Both the position numbers and the translations under genes were made by a program. Shown here in pieces: positions 44,871-56,573 of a DNA stretch of 64,000 bases; position 1 is the stretch's first letter, and each line of letters begins with the position of its first letter. The stretch spans positions 54,975,034 through 55,039,033 of the forward strand of contig OX419762.1 in NCBI GenBank assembly GCA_948567375.1, given 5' to 3'. The notes under the pieces were generated by a model. That model searched no databases. It was not told where the DNA came from and saw only the letters and a program-made list of their open reading frames with translations. Source of the stretch: Lunularia cruciata. Taxonomy: Eukaryota > Streptophyta > Marchantiopsida > Lunulariales > Lunulariaceae.

Positions 44871-47103
44871 CTGATGTCTACTTCTAATTTTGCTTCCAAA
44901 CCCGATGATCCTCCTATCAATTCTCCTTCTTTAGGTCTATCTAATTCTACTACATCTTCTACTATTTCTACTACTTCTTCACCCTGAACTACAATTTCAC
45001 TAATGGGTAACTTTTGTATGTCTTTATCTCCGTGACCCACTCTTCTATAATGTCTTAGGTAATGGATCCAAAGACATCTGCACTCCTACTTTTGCTACTT
45101 TGGACTTTTGATCTTCATTCATACTACTCCAAGTCCTCTCTAACTCTGAATTTACTAAGTCTTATCTGAGACTTACATTGTCTCCTACCTCAACTCATTA
45201 TTATCTTCCTATCTACTTGTTCCCTCAAATGAATCAAAAGAGTGTTCATATCCACATCTTTTGCTCTCCTCTTCCTCATCTCCTGACTAGCAACTTCAAT
45301 TCTGCAGTCTTGCTTCCTCCAACTTTCCTTCCGATTCCGTGCTCAACATTGCTCTTAGTCTCCCAACAACTTCTCCCACTAACTTTGATCCATACTCTTG
45401 AGATTGTTATGCCTTCAACTCTTCTATGTTCATCTTTCACTCATCTTGGTACTTGGTTGCAAGCATCTTCTTTTCTTCTGCTTATTGAGCACTCTTCATC
45501 TCAGCACTTCTTACCAAACTTCTCAATCTTTCCTCCTCTTGGTGTCGGATCACTAACTCCCTCTACCATACTTGATCCTTCCTTGTCACACTCTTCTTCA
45601 CGCTCTCTAACTCCTACTCTATCACAGCCGCCATCGCCTTCACATGTATGCTTTCAATACGAACTTTGCTGACTTTACCTTTCATCTTCTCAACCAACGC
45701 TTTTTGCTCTTTCAACTCTTTGGCTTGATTGTGCATCTCTCTTCCATGCTATTTGAAATTATCTTGCAATTTCTCTATAGTGTTTTTCCTTAAGACTACA
45801 TCTACTAGAAGTTCTTCAACTTCTTCCCTTTGGGTTACAATCTCCTTCAATTCCCTTGTTTCATCAAGCATATACTTCATCACATACAACTCATTCTTCA
45901 CCTCTAGATGATCTTTTTGGATCATCTTCTTTTGCTTATTCAACAACGCCAACAACGGACTCATAATCTATAATAAGCACCCTACCCTATCAATGTCTTC
46001 TTCATCTTCTGCTTTGTCTTTGTACTTCACCTCCATCAACGCCCCTTCCGCCAGAGTCTTCCTCCAAAGTCTTGATATTTGTACCTTCAATGACCTTTCT
46101 TCCAAGCTTACTTCTTCCTTATTCACTGAGTTTGGACTAGCAAGTTCAACTGGCAGTGACCTCTTGGATCTCACCCCCTTGTGGTCCTCTTTTTTTGGTT
46201 CTTCATCCGTTTCCTCCATGGGCAGCTCTAAGCAAGGGCCTCTCCTCCCTCCATATGATTAATTGCCGCATAGAATGCCTCATTGTCTTCTACCTCAATT
46301 GACTATTGGAGTTCATCTTTACCTTCACTCTCACTCCCAGACTCCTTGCTTTGTAATGGGAGTTTAGCTTCTTTGGAGTCTCCTCTCTTGGACTCTATCT
46401 CTCCTTTGGTCTTTGTCTTTGAAGTCTTATCTTTCACCACCTTCAATCCTCGTGGATTGAGTCTTTGGGTCTTTTTTTGTGGTTGGGTTAAGGCTACTTC
46501 TTTAGGTTTAGTCTGCTTCACTGTCTTTGGACTTCTACCTTCCACCATCTCCCTTTGTCCCGTTTTGATGAAATGATCTAGATAGCAATTACAAAATGAA
46601 TTGTTGCTCCTCTTCATCCGCTTCTTGTCAAAGATCAAGATGAAAATGCAAAACCATATGCTGCCTCTCCTTTGTTGTCAACAGATTTAATCCCAACTAG
46701 AAATGTGCTGCAAACAATGCAAAGTAGTGTCAAATCCGTCCTCCAATTGACAACCATCTAACTTGTTCTTTGATGGAAGCACTTTGCTTAATCCACCTTC
46801 TCTCTTGCAAACATCTGGTGGAAGAAGACCACCTATTGCATGTTCACATACTTTGTTTTCTCAGGCTTGAACATTGCCATGATCACTCCTACAATACTTT
46901 GCTTAATTTGGGTCCCGATAGGACTCAACTTTGTAGCCATTGTTGGTTTGCGGAGTGAAGAATGAATTCCTAATTTCATCAATTTCTTCTGCAAAGTCAC
47001 AATTCCTATAAAAGGTAACCCTAGTTTCATCTCTTGCTTCATTCCCCAATCCTAGCTTCCAATCCAACTCAGTCCATCGAGCCAGATTTCTTCTCTTCCC
47101 CAT
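44871..47103 (-). pseudogene. family X protein relic (copy C)
   Basis: Minus-strand pieces in order: 47103-46833 (ARWTELDWKLGLGNEARDET, VTFYRNCDFAEEIDEIRNSF), 46638-46303 (lysine-rich, PQKKTQRLNPRGLKVVKDKT, then SESEGKDEL), 46219-45968 (acidic) and 45964-45749 (coiled coil, PLLALLNKQKKMIQKDHLEV). A remnant of the C-terminal motif is at 45150-44871. The order is the same as in copies D, E and I. Many frame breaks. Confidence 0.66.
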
Positions 47104-47862
47104 AACTTTGGGGCCATCCTCTCAATTATTGGCAGCTATCTTTGCCATGACACCTGGAAAACTAACATTCCAATTCCATGTGAGGAATCTGATCCAAAGT
47201 CTATTTAGGACTTTGATTCTATCTATGACATCTAATCGCCAAATTGAAAAAATCCTCATTGCAAGTGCATTCTTATTCTTCTTTGCCATGATCTGCTCAT
47301 TAGTTCTTCAGTGCTGGAAGATTATCTCCTCTCCTAGAAGTGACACTCTAACCCCTTTTTGACTTCAAAAACTTTCACTCTCAATTGGCTTCTTGACATG
47401 CATTAATACAAGATGGCTACTCAAAGGGAAAAGGTATTTACTTGACATGTTTGATTTACCCCCGTGAAATCATGATTTTATAGTACCTTGAAGTGCAATC
47501 ATTCTTCAGTCTATTTCAAAATCAACCCTCACTTCTTTTGCATGTTTGTTTCTTGTCATTTTAAAGGTGTTCTTCTTCTGCCTTTGCTATTTCTTGAACT
47601 GCACTTTCTTGGTTGGCCTTACATGTACAAAGGTTGTTAGATCTTCTTTGTATTGGCCTATGCTTCCCGTTCCTAAGACACCCTTCTTTGGTTTTGTCTC
47701 TTCCTAACCCCATCCGAGTACTTCCGATTCCCAACCCAAGGTCAACTTCTTCATGTTTACTCCAAAGACACTTAAGTCCATTCTTTTCTTTGTAATTTGG
47801 CTTCCTCAATACACTTCTTCTTAAAAAATTGTCAAAACAAAAAATATGGGTACCACACTTTT

Positions 47863-48146
47863 TGACTTTATTTGACTTTTAGCCTAGTAACTTGAGTTAC
47901 TCCAATAATTAGTAACTTAGGTGCATAACTATTTCACAAGTATATAAACTAGGGGTGAGGAGAACCACATATCCTTTCATTTGCAACTATCTCTCTCTCA
48001 TTGAGTTCTCTTGTGAGCAATGTCTTGAGTCTTGGAATGTTAGCACTTGGAGGAGTATCATGGAGTTGGGGTTCTTTGCCTCTTAGCACATGGTGTGCTA
48101 CCATAATAGCCATCAGAGGTTCATTTTGAGTGAGAGACAAGCCAGC
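47863..48146 (+). repeat. family G 3' LTR, right part
   Basis: Continues the G LTR after X copy C. It contains GTATATAAACTAGGGGTGAG with the TATA box near 47939 and ends CAGCTCATA at 48146. The next bases, GACTT, also occur at the left edge of the whole G element. Confidence 0.8.
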
Positions 48147-50440
48147 TCATAGACTTCTTTGGGTTCCCTTTAAAGACACAACCCAAAGGAAGAAGAAAAG
48201 AATGGAAAATATTATTTTCTTCTTCCTTTGGCTGCAATTTGGTTTTCTCAATGCATTGCTTCTTGAAAACTCATCAAAACAAAAAATGTGAGTACCACAT
48301 ATCTCAAAACTATTACTTATCCAATCCAATTCTACCTTGAATTTGGCTTCTACACCCAAATTACCATTAATTGTTTCTTCTACTTTGGGTTCAACTCCAA
48401 CTTTCTATCATATCTTGAGATAAAACTGAAATTGAAGTCACGTCTAAATTAACTAACTTCTACTTCTTTACTCTTTCTTCTTCTTATGGCTAAGGTAACT
48501 CACCTGAAGACACATGCACTCCTAATTTATTTACTTTATATTGGGTTTCTACTTTCTCACTACTTCAAAGCTTTTCTAACTCTGACTTCACCAAATCTAA
48601 TATGAGACAAACATTATCTCCTATCTCTAACATCTTCCTATCTACTCTTTCTTAAGCAAATCAATCACTTATTCATATCAATATCTTTTGCTTCTCTCTT
48701 CCTCATCTCTTGTACTAACAACTTCAATTTGTGAATTTTAGCTTCCTCCAACTTTACTTCAGCTTTAGTGCTTAACATTGCCTTCACTCCTACAAAGATT
48801 TCTCCCACTAAGTCCAACTCACTCCTCAAAACTATCTTCTCCCAAATCCTCTTTGCTTCCAATTTTGTAGGTCCAATCACAGTGCATTGCAAAGATAAGT
48901 CAAGTCAAGCTTAGTGAACCCAAGGAGGAGGAAAGCTTTGAAGGAGCTTTTTTGGCACTAAGGAAGTCCCAACTTTGGACCAAAGTGAAGATGATCTCAT
49001 CTGAAGATGAAGAAGGATCGGAAGACAAAACAATCTAGGGAGTAGACAACTTGTGTAGTGTAGTGTATCCTTTGTTGGTGTATCTACAAGAAGATGAAAG
49101 AAGTAAAGATAGATATTTAGAGGTGAAGAACAAGCTGAAAACGCTGAGTGTAGAGCTGCCTCAACTAAAGGTCATGCTAGTACAAAGTTGACACAAAGCC
49201 AAAGGACTCTGGGTTGATGTTGTTGTTCAACAATAGAGTCTTATCAATATGCAAAGAAGCTATGACCAACAAAGAAGGTATTTGAACTGACAAAAGGAAG
49301 AACTCTTGGAGAAAAAGGAGGCTATAGAGAAGATGAAGGAAGAGTTGGAGGGTGTGTAGATGACTTATTCACCATACAGTTCAAATCCAAACATAAGAAC
49401 AAACTATGGCAAAATTGAGGTGAGTGACTATAGAGAAGGATCTGGATTGGCAAAAGGAGATAGCCAATTGAGCCTAAGAAGAGCATCTCCATGATCTTGT
49501 CAAGCATGCCCAAGATCATATATCCAAGGCAAAAGAAGGAAAGAGGGCAATGGAGAAGAAACATACAATTGAATTGGAGAAAGTTCATATGTAATTGTCA
49601 AAGGAGGCAACCCAATGCAAGGCACTCCTAGTGAAGGAGAGCTCAGATCTGTTATGCAATTTCACTTGGCATTTCAATGCAATGCTTGGTACTAGAGCCA
49701 AGGTAGAACTAGAAGAGGCATACTTGCACAAGTTGACGTTGTTGGTGCAAGAGATGAGATGGAAGGAGGCAAAGGAAGTGGATTTGAACGACTTTATTAT
49801 TTTTCTTAGAGATAGAGTAGGTAGGAAGATGATAGAAATAGGAGATAATATTTGCCTTTGATTAGACTTGGTTAAAACAAATGTAGATAGTCTCACCATT
49901 ATGCTAAGCAAGAAGATATAAGCCAATCCAAAGTAGTTGAGATTAGAGTGCTAAATTTACCGCAGTCATTTGGGAACATTATAGTAAAGAAAGAGGATAA
50001 TGTTAGGATATCTATGATTTCAATTGCAGTGCAGACTAATGAGGTGATTGTAGAAGTAGTAAATGTAGAACCCAAAGTGCAAGAGATACTTATAGTGGAT
50101 TTTGGTGAATAAGCCAAAGTCAAAGTAGTACTCGGATTGGATCTGAGTCAATGGCACTTACCAATTTGAAGTAGTGCTTTTATAAGTAGAGTCACTTTGT
50201 ATCTGAAACATAGTAGAAAGTGGCTAGAATATTTAAATAGCTTAGGTAGTTTTTATAACTTCCAAGTGATCTGACTATTTAGAGCATTCATTTGGAGTGT
50301 TTTGTATTCAATAATGAGCAAAAGATGATTAAAGCAAAGTGTTGATAAAGTGCTAGTCAATTTGCTTAATTCCAAGTATGAATTGAATGTCTTTAATTGC
50401 AAGTGTATGAAGAAATTTGGATTACAATTGAGATAACAAT
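48147..50440. mobile_element. three rearranged family X fragments
   Basis: 48147-48299 is a minus-strand X 5' end (TGTGGTACTCACATTTTTTG at 48299, reading down) that stops abruptly. 48300-48898 is minus-strand X C-terminal coding sequence (48892-48665: KAMLSTKAEVKLEEAKIHKL, LLVQEMRKREAKDIDMNK). 48899-50440 is plus-strand X coiled-coil sequence (49595-49861: LGTRAKVELEEAYLHKLTLL) with part of the 3' region, truncated near 50440. The two coiled-coil parts face each other in inverted orientation. No target duplications are visible; repeated insertion plus deletion is likely. Confidence 0.7.
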
Positions 50441-51870
50441 GCCAATGGGAGAAATGCATTCATTGCTAAAGATTAGAAATATAATTTTGGCTCCCAAGTA
50501 CTTATTGATTTCATCTTTCACTAGAAGTGAGTATTGCAGATTCAATTGGTATTGATATTGCCAAACAAGAACTACACCTTCAATCAGATTGTGGGGTCTG
50601 ATCAATAAACCAGGCAAATACATTGTGGTTCTCAAACAAGGCAATGTAACTTGCAAATTCACTAGAGTGATTGTCTTGGATATTTTCAATACTTTGCTTT
50701 CTTGCAAGACTACATCTTGCTAGTCATTTGGGTGAATGAGTCCTTCCAATTGACTGACTCAGCTCAACCCAAGTCAAATGGAGTTCAAACTTCCTACCTC
50801 CAAATTGTTGCTACCATCCAAGGTGACATCATATAAGTCTTCCTCTTTGACCTCCACCTTGTAGCACTTCAGATAATTGCCCTGGACTTCCTTGTCCAAG
50901 TCTTCTAAAGATTAAGACAAAGAATCATTAGATTCAACTTCATCTTCCATAAAGTAGTTTCCCCAAGGTATGGAATCTTTGTCCAATTGATTGTCACCAA
51001 CTTTTGGTCCTCAGATAATGTCTTTGAACCTTATGTTGGTGCCAATTCACTACAACACATGCACTAGACAACAAGGCTTTTCCAATAAAAAATGGGTGGT
51101 AACTAATTTTAGTCATTTTTATCAATATAATAAAGCTTGGTTTGAATGGTACCCCTCTAATAATCATTACTATATTTGATAGCATGCCTAAAGTTTGGCG
51201 CTTGGATTGATCTAAAAATTTTAGGATTTGAGGTGTAGGCTCAAAGGTATGATATTCTAACCAATGTACAATATCCTCCGTCATTACATTCACACTTGAA
51301 CCCAAGTCAATGGGTAAAGATGTGATTATGCATCCCACAATCTCCGCATCAAATTTTGGAGATCCCAAATCTTATTGCTCAATATGATAGATGGCTGGGA
51401 GATCCTTCTTGAGGATCATCCTCACTTTCTTCAAGGCCAAACTTAGTTGCTTCTTGTACAACTTATTGTCCTCCCACAATTTTTTGAAGGTTATGTTTGC
51501 ATGTGTGGATGCCAACTCTGCTACAATATTATCTTGGAGTACTATCCCAAGTTTCACTTTCTTGGACTTTGCCTTTGGCTTTGAGTTCTCAACCCAATCT
51601 GACCTTACTTTGGGTCCTTTCAAGATGGTGACTGGACACCTGGTGGTCCAAAACTTAAATTACTTTGGGCTTACCGACCTTGGCTTGAATCATATCTTCA
51701 ACTTCAGATCTTATATCAGCCGTACACATTGGAGGTTTTGCCTTTGGGTCTTCCTCCACAATCATTTCCTGATATCTCTACATTGCTTCATTTCTTTATG
51801 CAATGCTTTGGCATTGGCTTAAGCCAAGATCTTCTTCCTTTTCAAAAAAGATTGATTTCTAGTAGAGTCT
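50441..51870 (-). pseudogene. gypsy gag-protease relic, minus strand
   Basis: On the minus strand: a basic segment 51623-51372 (KAKSKKVKLGIVLQDNIVAE, ALKKVRMILKKDLPAIYHIE), then the protease block IITSLPIDLGSSVNVMTEDI at about 51325-51270, where the catalytic box is D-L-G rather than D-S/T-G. Later, around 50690-50560, ENHNVFAWFIDQTPQ looks like the linker before gypsy RT. RT itself is absent. It belongs to a gypsy element different from G. Both ends are cut by other elements (X fragment at 50440, G LTR at 51903). Confidence 0.65.
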
Positions 51871-51902
51871 CTTTGCTATTCTCAAAGATGATGAAGTAAT
51901 AT

Positions 51903-52589
51903 TATAACACCCATTTGTGTGTGTATGTGCTATTGTGATATTTAGTTTGGTATTATAAGTACTTGAGAGATATTATTTATATAGAGATAAAAGATTGCTC
52001 TTCATTAGTCATAATTAGCTAAAGTTAGTCATAACTAAGATAGATAGGACCTTACTTTAGAGGAAGTGGAAAAGATGAGCATCACTATTTTGGATTCTAG
52101 TATGTTGACTTTGTATTATTCCCAAGTGTTTGGCTTTGAGGAAAAATTGAGAACTCTTGGACCCACAAGCCTTTTTTTGGATTTTTGTATAGTGCAAGGA
52201 TAGCCTATGTGAAGGAATCCTTGACTTAGTAGTTGGATCAAGATAAGACCATATGCTTAGGAGAATATTCCCATGAGTATGGATATTCCTTTAGCTTTTT
52301 TAATTTATTTTCATTTTAGCCTAATAACTTGAGTTACTCTATTAATTAATAACTTTGGTGCGTAACTATTTCACAAGTATATAAACTAGGGATGAGGAGG
52401 TACTCATCATCCTTTCATTTGCAACTTTTTCTCTCTTATCAAGTTCTCTAGTGAATAATGGTTTGAGTCTTGGAATGTTAGCCTTAGAGGAGTATGATGG
52501 AGTTGAGGTTCTTTGCTTTCTTAGTCCATGGTGCGTTACCATAAAATCCATCAAAGGTTCATCTTGATTGAGAGACAAGTTGGCTCACA
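51903..52589 (+). repeat. family G 5' LTR (copy 2)
   Basis: It starts TATAACACCCATTTGTG and ends TGGCTCACA, about 687 bp, without a nested insert. This gives the empty site for the solo LTR at 39600 and for X copy C. The TATA box (GTATATAAACTAGG) is near 52377. Confidence 0.85.
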
Positions 52590-52593
52590 TTTT

Positions 52594-52611
52594 TGGTTTC
52601 ATTGTCGAGAC
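52594..52611 (+). other. probable primer-binding site, tRNA-Asp type (copy 2)
   Basis: TGGTTTCATTGTCGAGAC follows the LTR after a T-run. Compared with TGGCGCCGTTGCCGGGGA the changes are mostly C-to-T and G-to-A transitions. Same position as 40587-40604. Confidence 0.55.
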
Positions 52612-52708
52612 CTCTCTAGGAAGCAAGATAAGGTTTTGTGTACAATTCTATATTTGACAAAAGGAGACTATGAGATCTCACTTGGATGGAACATTAGGGG
52701 AGGAGAGA

Positions 52709-54611
52709 TGTGGTACCCACATTTTTCATTTTGAACAAGTGTTGAAGAAGAAGTGCCTTGTTGACACCAAATTGAAACCAAATGGAGAAGAAATGAGAGG
52801 AAACTTGTCTTTTGATCGGCCTCAAGGAAGTCAACTTCATGTAAGAGGAAGAAAGACTCAGATTGGATCAGAACCAAAGAAGCTTACTTTGTGTTAGAGG
52901 AAGAGGAAGAAGGAGGTCTGATGCCAAAGGAGGATTACTTTGCATCGAAATGGAAGTTAAAAGTTAGGATTACTAAAGGGGCTATATCTTGGTGATGACA
53001 TGTCCAAATCAATCATGTTATATTTCGTTGGAAGCATCTTGCTTAGGGATTTCCACTACCACCAAAATCATAGAGCTTGGAGGTTTGTAGTAGAAGTTAC
53101 AAGCATTTGAAGTTTTGGAAGTAGATGTATATAGTAGTTGAGTGTCTTTGAGTTCACATTACTTTGGGTCTCTACGACTTCGTGTCTCTACAACTTCAGG
53201 TCTCTTTGACTTTGCCTTAGGATGAAGGTGACTAGATCCAAGGTAGTTGGACCTTGGAGTGCAATGAAGGTGACTTTGGGAGTCTTGCGAGAGGCATCAA
53301 AAGAAGTTAGAGCAAGGAAAGAAGATATTTAGGATACCCATGACTTCAATTTCAGTTCTAATTGAAGGTAAGATAGAATTAGAAGAGAAATAGTAGTAGT
53401 GAATGAACCCAAAGTGCAGGATCAAACAAATAAGTGTCTTTGGGTCAGTTACATGAGCAATTAGGGGAAAGTGGGTTACAAATTGAAGGCATAAATAGTG
53501 TACCCATGCTTTCAATTACAATTCTTGATGGGGATATAGTAGAATAAGCAAAGGAATTGATAGTAGTGAAAACCAAAGTAGTAGGAATAGGAGTACAGAT
53601 ATTTTTAGAGTTGCCATTAGGGATCTTAGAGAAAGATGGGTTTCAAGATTAAGAGTTAGGAAGGTTACCTATGGCGGAAATTGTAGATCAGGAACAAGTA
53701 GTAGAAATAGTGAAAGATTTAGTAGTTGGGAAACCCAAGGATAGAGTAGTATGTGAGGTTACTTCAGGATCGGGATTGGAAGCCAAAGAAGAGGTAGACA
53801 TCGGATCGGAGTAGTAATAATTTTGAGATTTAAAGAGGCAGATATGAAGAGGTGCATTGTCATTTCAGATCTGCAAGTTAGAAAAGTTGTTGTAGAAAGG
53901 TATAGTTGTTTGTTAATTATCGATTGCTTCACTATTTAAAGGTGGCATTTGCAATCATATGTTGTTCAGTGCTCATAATTCTAAGAATAGATAAAGCAAA
54001 GTGTTATGAAGTAGTGCTTGTCGCTTGAGCTTTATTCTGAGTATCAACTTTGTGTTTGTAATTATGAGTGTTTGGAGAATTCTGAAGTGCAAGTCAATGT
54101 GTTTGTTGGATGTTGGATTCTGCAGCCTTGATCTTTACTTTGTGTGTTTGATCTTGAATGAAGTGTAATTAGAGCAATACCTTGATAGATCTGAGAGGAA
54201 TTGTAGTGTTGGTAGTATTTTGCATTTGTGAGTGCAGCGTAGTGTTGATGTGAGGCCAGTTAGATTGAGGAAGTTGTGCCTTTAGTAGAGGAGTGGAACA
54301 CAATTTTGAGGCGAAGTCATTTTGCAATGAAGTGCCATCTTTGGAAGAGATTGAATCATCACAATCAAGATTGTTTGGAAAGATTTGATGGAGTTGTGAT
54401 TAAGTGTGACAAATTGTTGTGACAAGACTACATGTTAGTGCTTGTTACTCTCTTTTGGGTGTAGTTGCTACCTAAGAGATTAAATAAGAACTCAAGAAGA
54501 ACTACTTGTTATTGTTTGACTTTGCATTTGACCAATTCTGACTTGTATCTTTGTGGGAACAAACTTTACTTACTTGATTACCGCAAAAGTGATATTTTCC
54601 AGGTTGTCACA
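52709..54611 (+). mobile_element. Family X copy H, short form, inserted in family G leader
   Basis: It starts TGTGGTACCCACA and ends CCAGGTTGTCACA, 1903 bp, with perfect duplication AGAGA (52704-52708 and 54612-54616). G copy 1 shows the empty site near 40692-40700. It has the same short structure as copies A and B. A C-terminal coding remnant with VDIGSE ending lies at about 53570-53815. TATTTAAA is near 53934. Confidence 0.92.
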
Positions 54612-55385
54612 AGAGAGCTAAACTTATGTTGGAGAACTTGTTACCTTGTATTTCATTGTGATGTCTTTGAGATGATTTTGTACATCTTGTACATAGGAGA
54701 GGATTTGGAGAGATTATGTGAGGTGGATTACAAATTTTGGGGAATATGTTGATTTTGGGTAAATTTTAAAATTTGAGATCTAAACTTGAAATTTCTGCAC
54801 ATGATATGTTTGATAATCTTTCAGCTAGCACACTTGAAATTGTTATTAGAGCTAATACACACACTAAGCTAGAATTTTTGAAAGTTGATAGGGTAAATTG
54901 CTCCTAAAACTACATGCTCTTTGGAAATTTGTATAGAATTTGCTATTTCTTCAATTTTCAATGGATTTTTCAGGAACTTTCCAAAAATTTAATGGATAGT
55001 ATTTTAACCTTTTGCCCAAGAATTAGGGAAAGATCATTCTTGGACAGAAAGAAGTGAATTTTTAAAGTGAGGGATGGTTTTTATACCAAATCTGAAATAT
55101 ATATGATGGATAGAAGGTACCTAGGCCAAATGGCCTCATGAAAAGATCTGAAATTTTGGAAGGAAGAGCAATTCGGGATTATTATCAAGTGTGAAAACTT
55201 TGATGGACTGCAACAGACTAGTTGAGAGAGTTTAGTGACATTGTGAAGAGAGGTCAAATCTATAGAGTTGAGATCTCATGCATGAGGAGAGTGAGAGCAA
55301 CAAAAAGCATGTTTGAGTGTTTAGATTAGGAACATGAAGGGTCATCACAAGTGGAAATTGAGGTTATGCAAGGTTCTCCAAGGGT

Positions 55386-56115
55386 TTGAGGTGATTGTAG
55401 GGGTGGATTTGAGGAAAGAGAGTGTAGAATAGATTTGAAGAGAGTGTTGAGAGGATCCAAATACATAAACCATTTTGAAGAAAGAGTGAATCTAAGCACT
55501 TTCGACATGGAGAGAATGGAAATAAGGCAAGTTCATGTCCATCAACCTTTGAGAGCAAGAGATTGAAGGAAAGGAGAGGCTTACTTGACTTGGATTTGCA
55601 TGTTGGACCTTCTTCACTAAGATTGGGAGGGAGAAGATCTAAGACCAAGGAGTTGAGTGAGGTTTGTGGAGTGGAAGGACTTCCAAAAGTGCATGAGTGT
55701 AATAGAGTAACAATACTTTTGGAGGCTTAGGTGAAAGATCTTGGAGAAAGTCTTAGTACAACTACAAAAAAAACTATCACCTTTGCCAACGAGTTCTCAG
55801 GATTAGTGATGGAGATAATTTTTCAACTTATGGATAAAATATCCATGAGGTTTTATTAATATGCATTCTAGAATTTGATATTGCTATAGAAATCTTGGAG
55901 CAACCTGAACCTTTTGTGTTCCCTAGGGTGGATTACTCTCAAATGGTTTTAATCATGTACATACTCTTTTAGTTATAGAGAGAGAAAAGAAAAAATGATT
56001 GAGAGAAAAGAGAAAGATAGTGACGAGCCAAGATGGGAAAACTTCCAGTTTTCTTTAGCAAGGATGGAGAAGATATGGACGTCTTTGTGAGAGACTCCAA
56101 GAGAGCTTGCATAGG
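55386..56115 (+). pseudogene. family G gag relic (copy 2)
   Basis: Collinear with 41460-42190. The knuckle region has decayed to KHFRHGENGNKASSCP (first cysteines lost). The following ERRGLLDLDLHVGPSSLRLG segment is kept. The capsid-like start (FSKDGEDMDVFVRDSKRAC) lies near 56050-56110, and the copy then ends. Confidence 0.65.
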
Positions 56116-56220
56116 AAGAAATGTGTACATCCTTTGCAAAAGGAGCTCTCTTTTTCTCTTGTGCCAAAAGCTTCAAATTAATACCTTTGGAGTTTGAGCA
56201 CTCCCCTATATACTACTATG
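56116..56220. other. short junction segment
   Basis: About 100 bp between the end of G copy 2 and X copy I. It does not match G copy 1 and belongs to whatever element hosts X copy I. No motif recognised. Confidence 0.4.
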
Positions 56221-56573
56221 TGTGGTACCCACATTTTTTGTTTTTCTATGGTTAGTAGTGTTTAAGAGACAAAGTAAGCACGGGAAAGTCGAATTGCGGA
56301 CAAAGAATGGACGGAAGTAACTTTGGAAGAAAGCCGAAGAAGCTGACGTTGGATCTGATGATGGAGGTACTTGGAAGAGGAGTACGCCAGAAAAAGTGCA
56401 AAGATCATTGTCTTCGGGTTGGAAGACGCAAGGACAACAAAGACCATTTAACAACCTCTGTACATGGCAAGAAAGTACATTTCAAGAAACGGCGGGGGCA
56501 GAATAAGCCTATCTTGACAGTGATCGGGAGTGCACGCAAAAGAGAGAAATTCACAGACAAAATCGACTGAAGA

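Larger units (their letters stand above)
43589..47857 (-). mobile_element. Family X copy C, long form, inserted in family G LTR
   Basis: On the minus strand the 5' end TGTGGTACCCATA is at 47857 and the 3' end at 43589 (GGGTTGTTGCA). Perfect target duplication CTTTT (43584-43588 and 47858-47862). The G LTRs at 40300 and 52300 show the empty site. Gross length 4269 bp includes a 535-bp truncated X fragment at 44324-44858 in the opposite orientation. Coding relics run from 47103 down to 44871. Confidence 0.9.
39493..48146 (+). mobile_element. Ty3/gypsy family G, copy 1 (internally deleted, nested)
   Basis: 5' LTR 39493-40582 (containing a solo chromovirus LTR), primer-binding site at 40587, leader, gag relic 41467-42630, integrase relic 42640-43395, and a 5'-truncated 3' LTR 43396-43588 plus 47863-48146 that is split by X copy C. 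Protease and RT are missing between gag and integrase. The 3' flank GACTT (48147-48151) also occurs at 39489-39493, overlapping the LTR start by one base, which supports a single insertion. The primer site resembles the tRNA-Asp type used by Tat/Athila-like elements. Confidence 0.78.
51903..56115 (+). mobile_element. Ty3/gypsy family G, copy 2 (3' truncated)
   Basis: 5' LTR 51903-52589, primer-binding site 52594-52611, leader (interrupted by X copy H at 52709-54611), gag relic 55386-56115. It is collinear with copy 1 (39493-42190) and stops being so after about 56115 (GAGAGCTTGCATAG). No pol remains. The leader from 54617 to 55330 matches 40690-41420. Confidence 0.8.

Noticed and set aside
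45178-45672. 164-codon plus-strand leucine/serine-rich frame that looks like a membrane protein
   Set aside because: It lies opposite the coiled-coil coding strand of X copy C; glutamate/lysine-rich coding gives serine/leucine-rich antisense frames.
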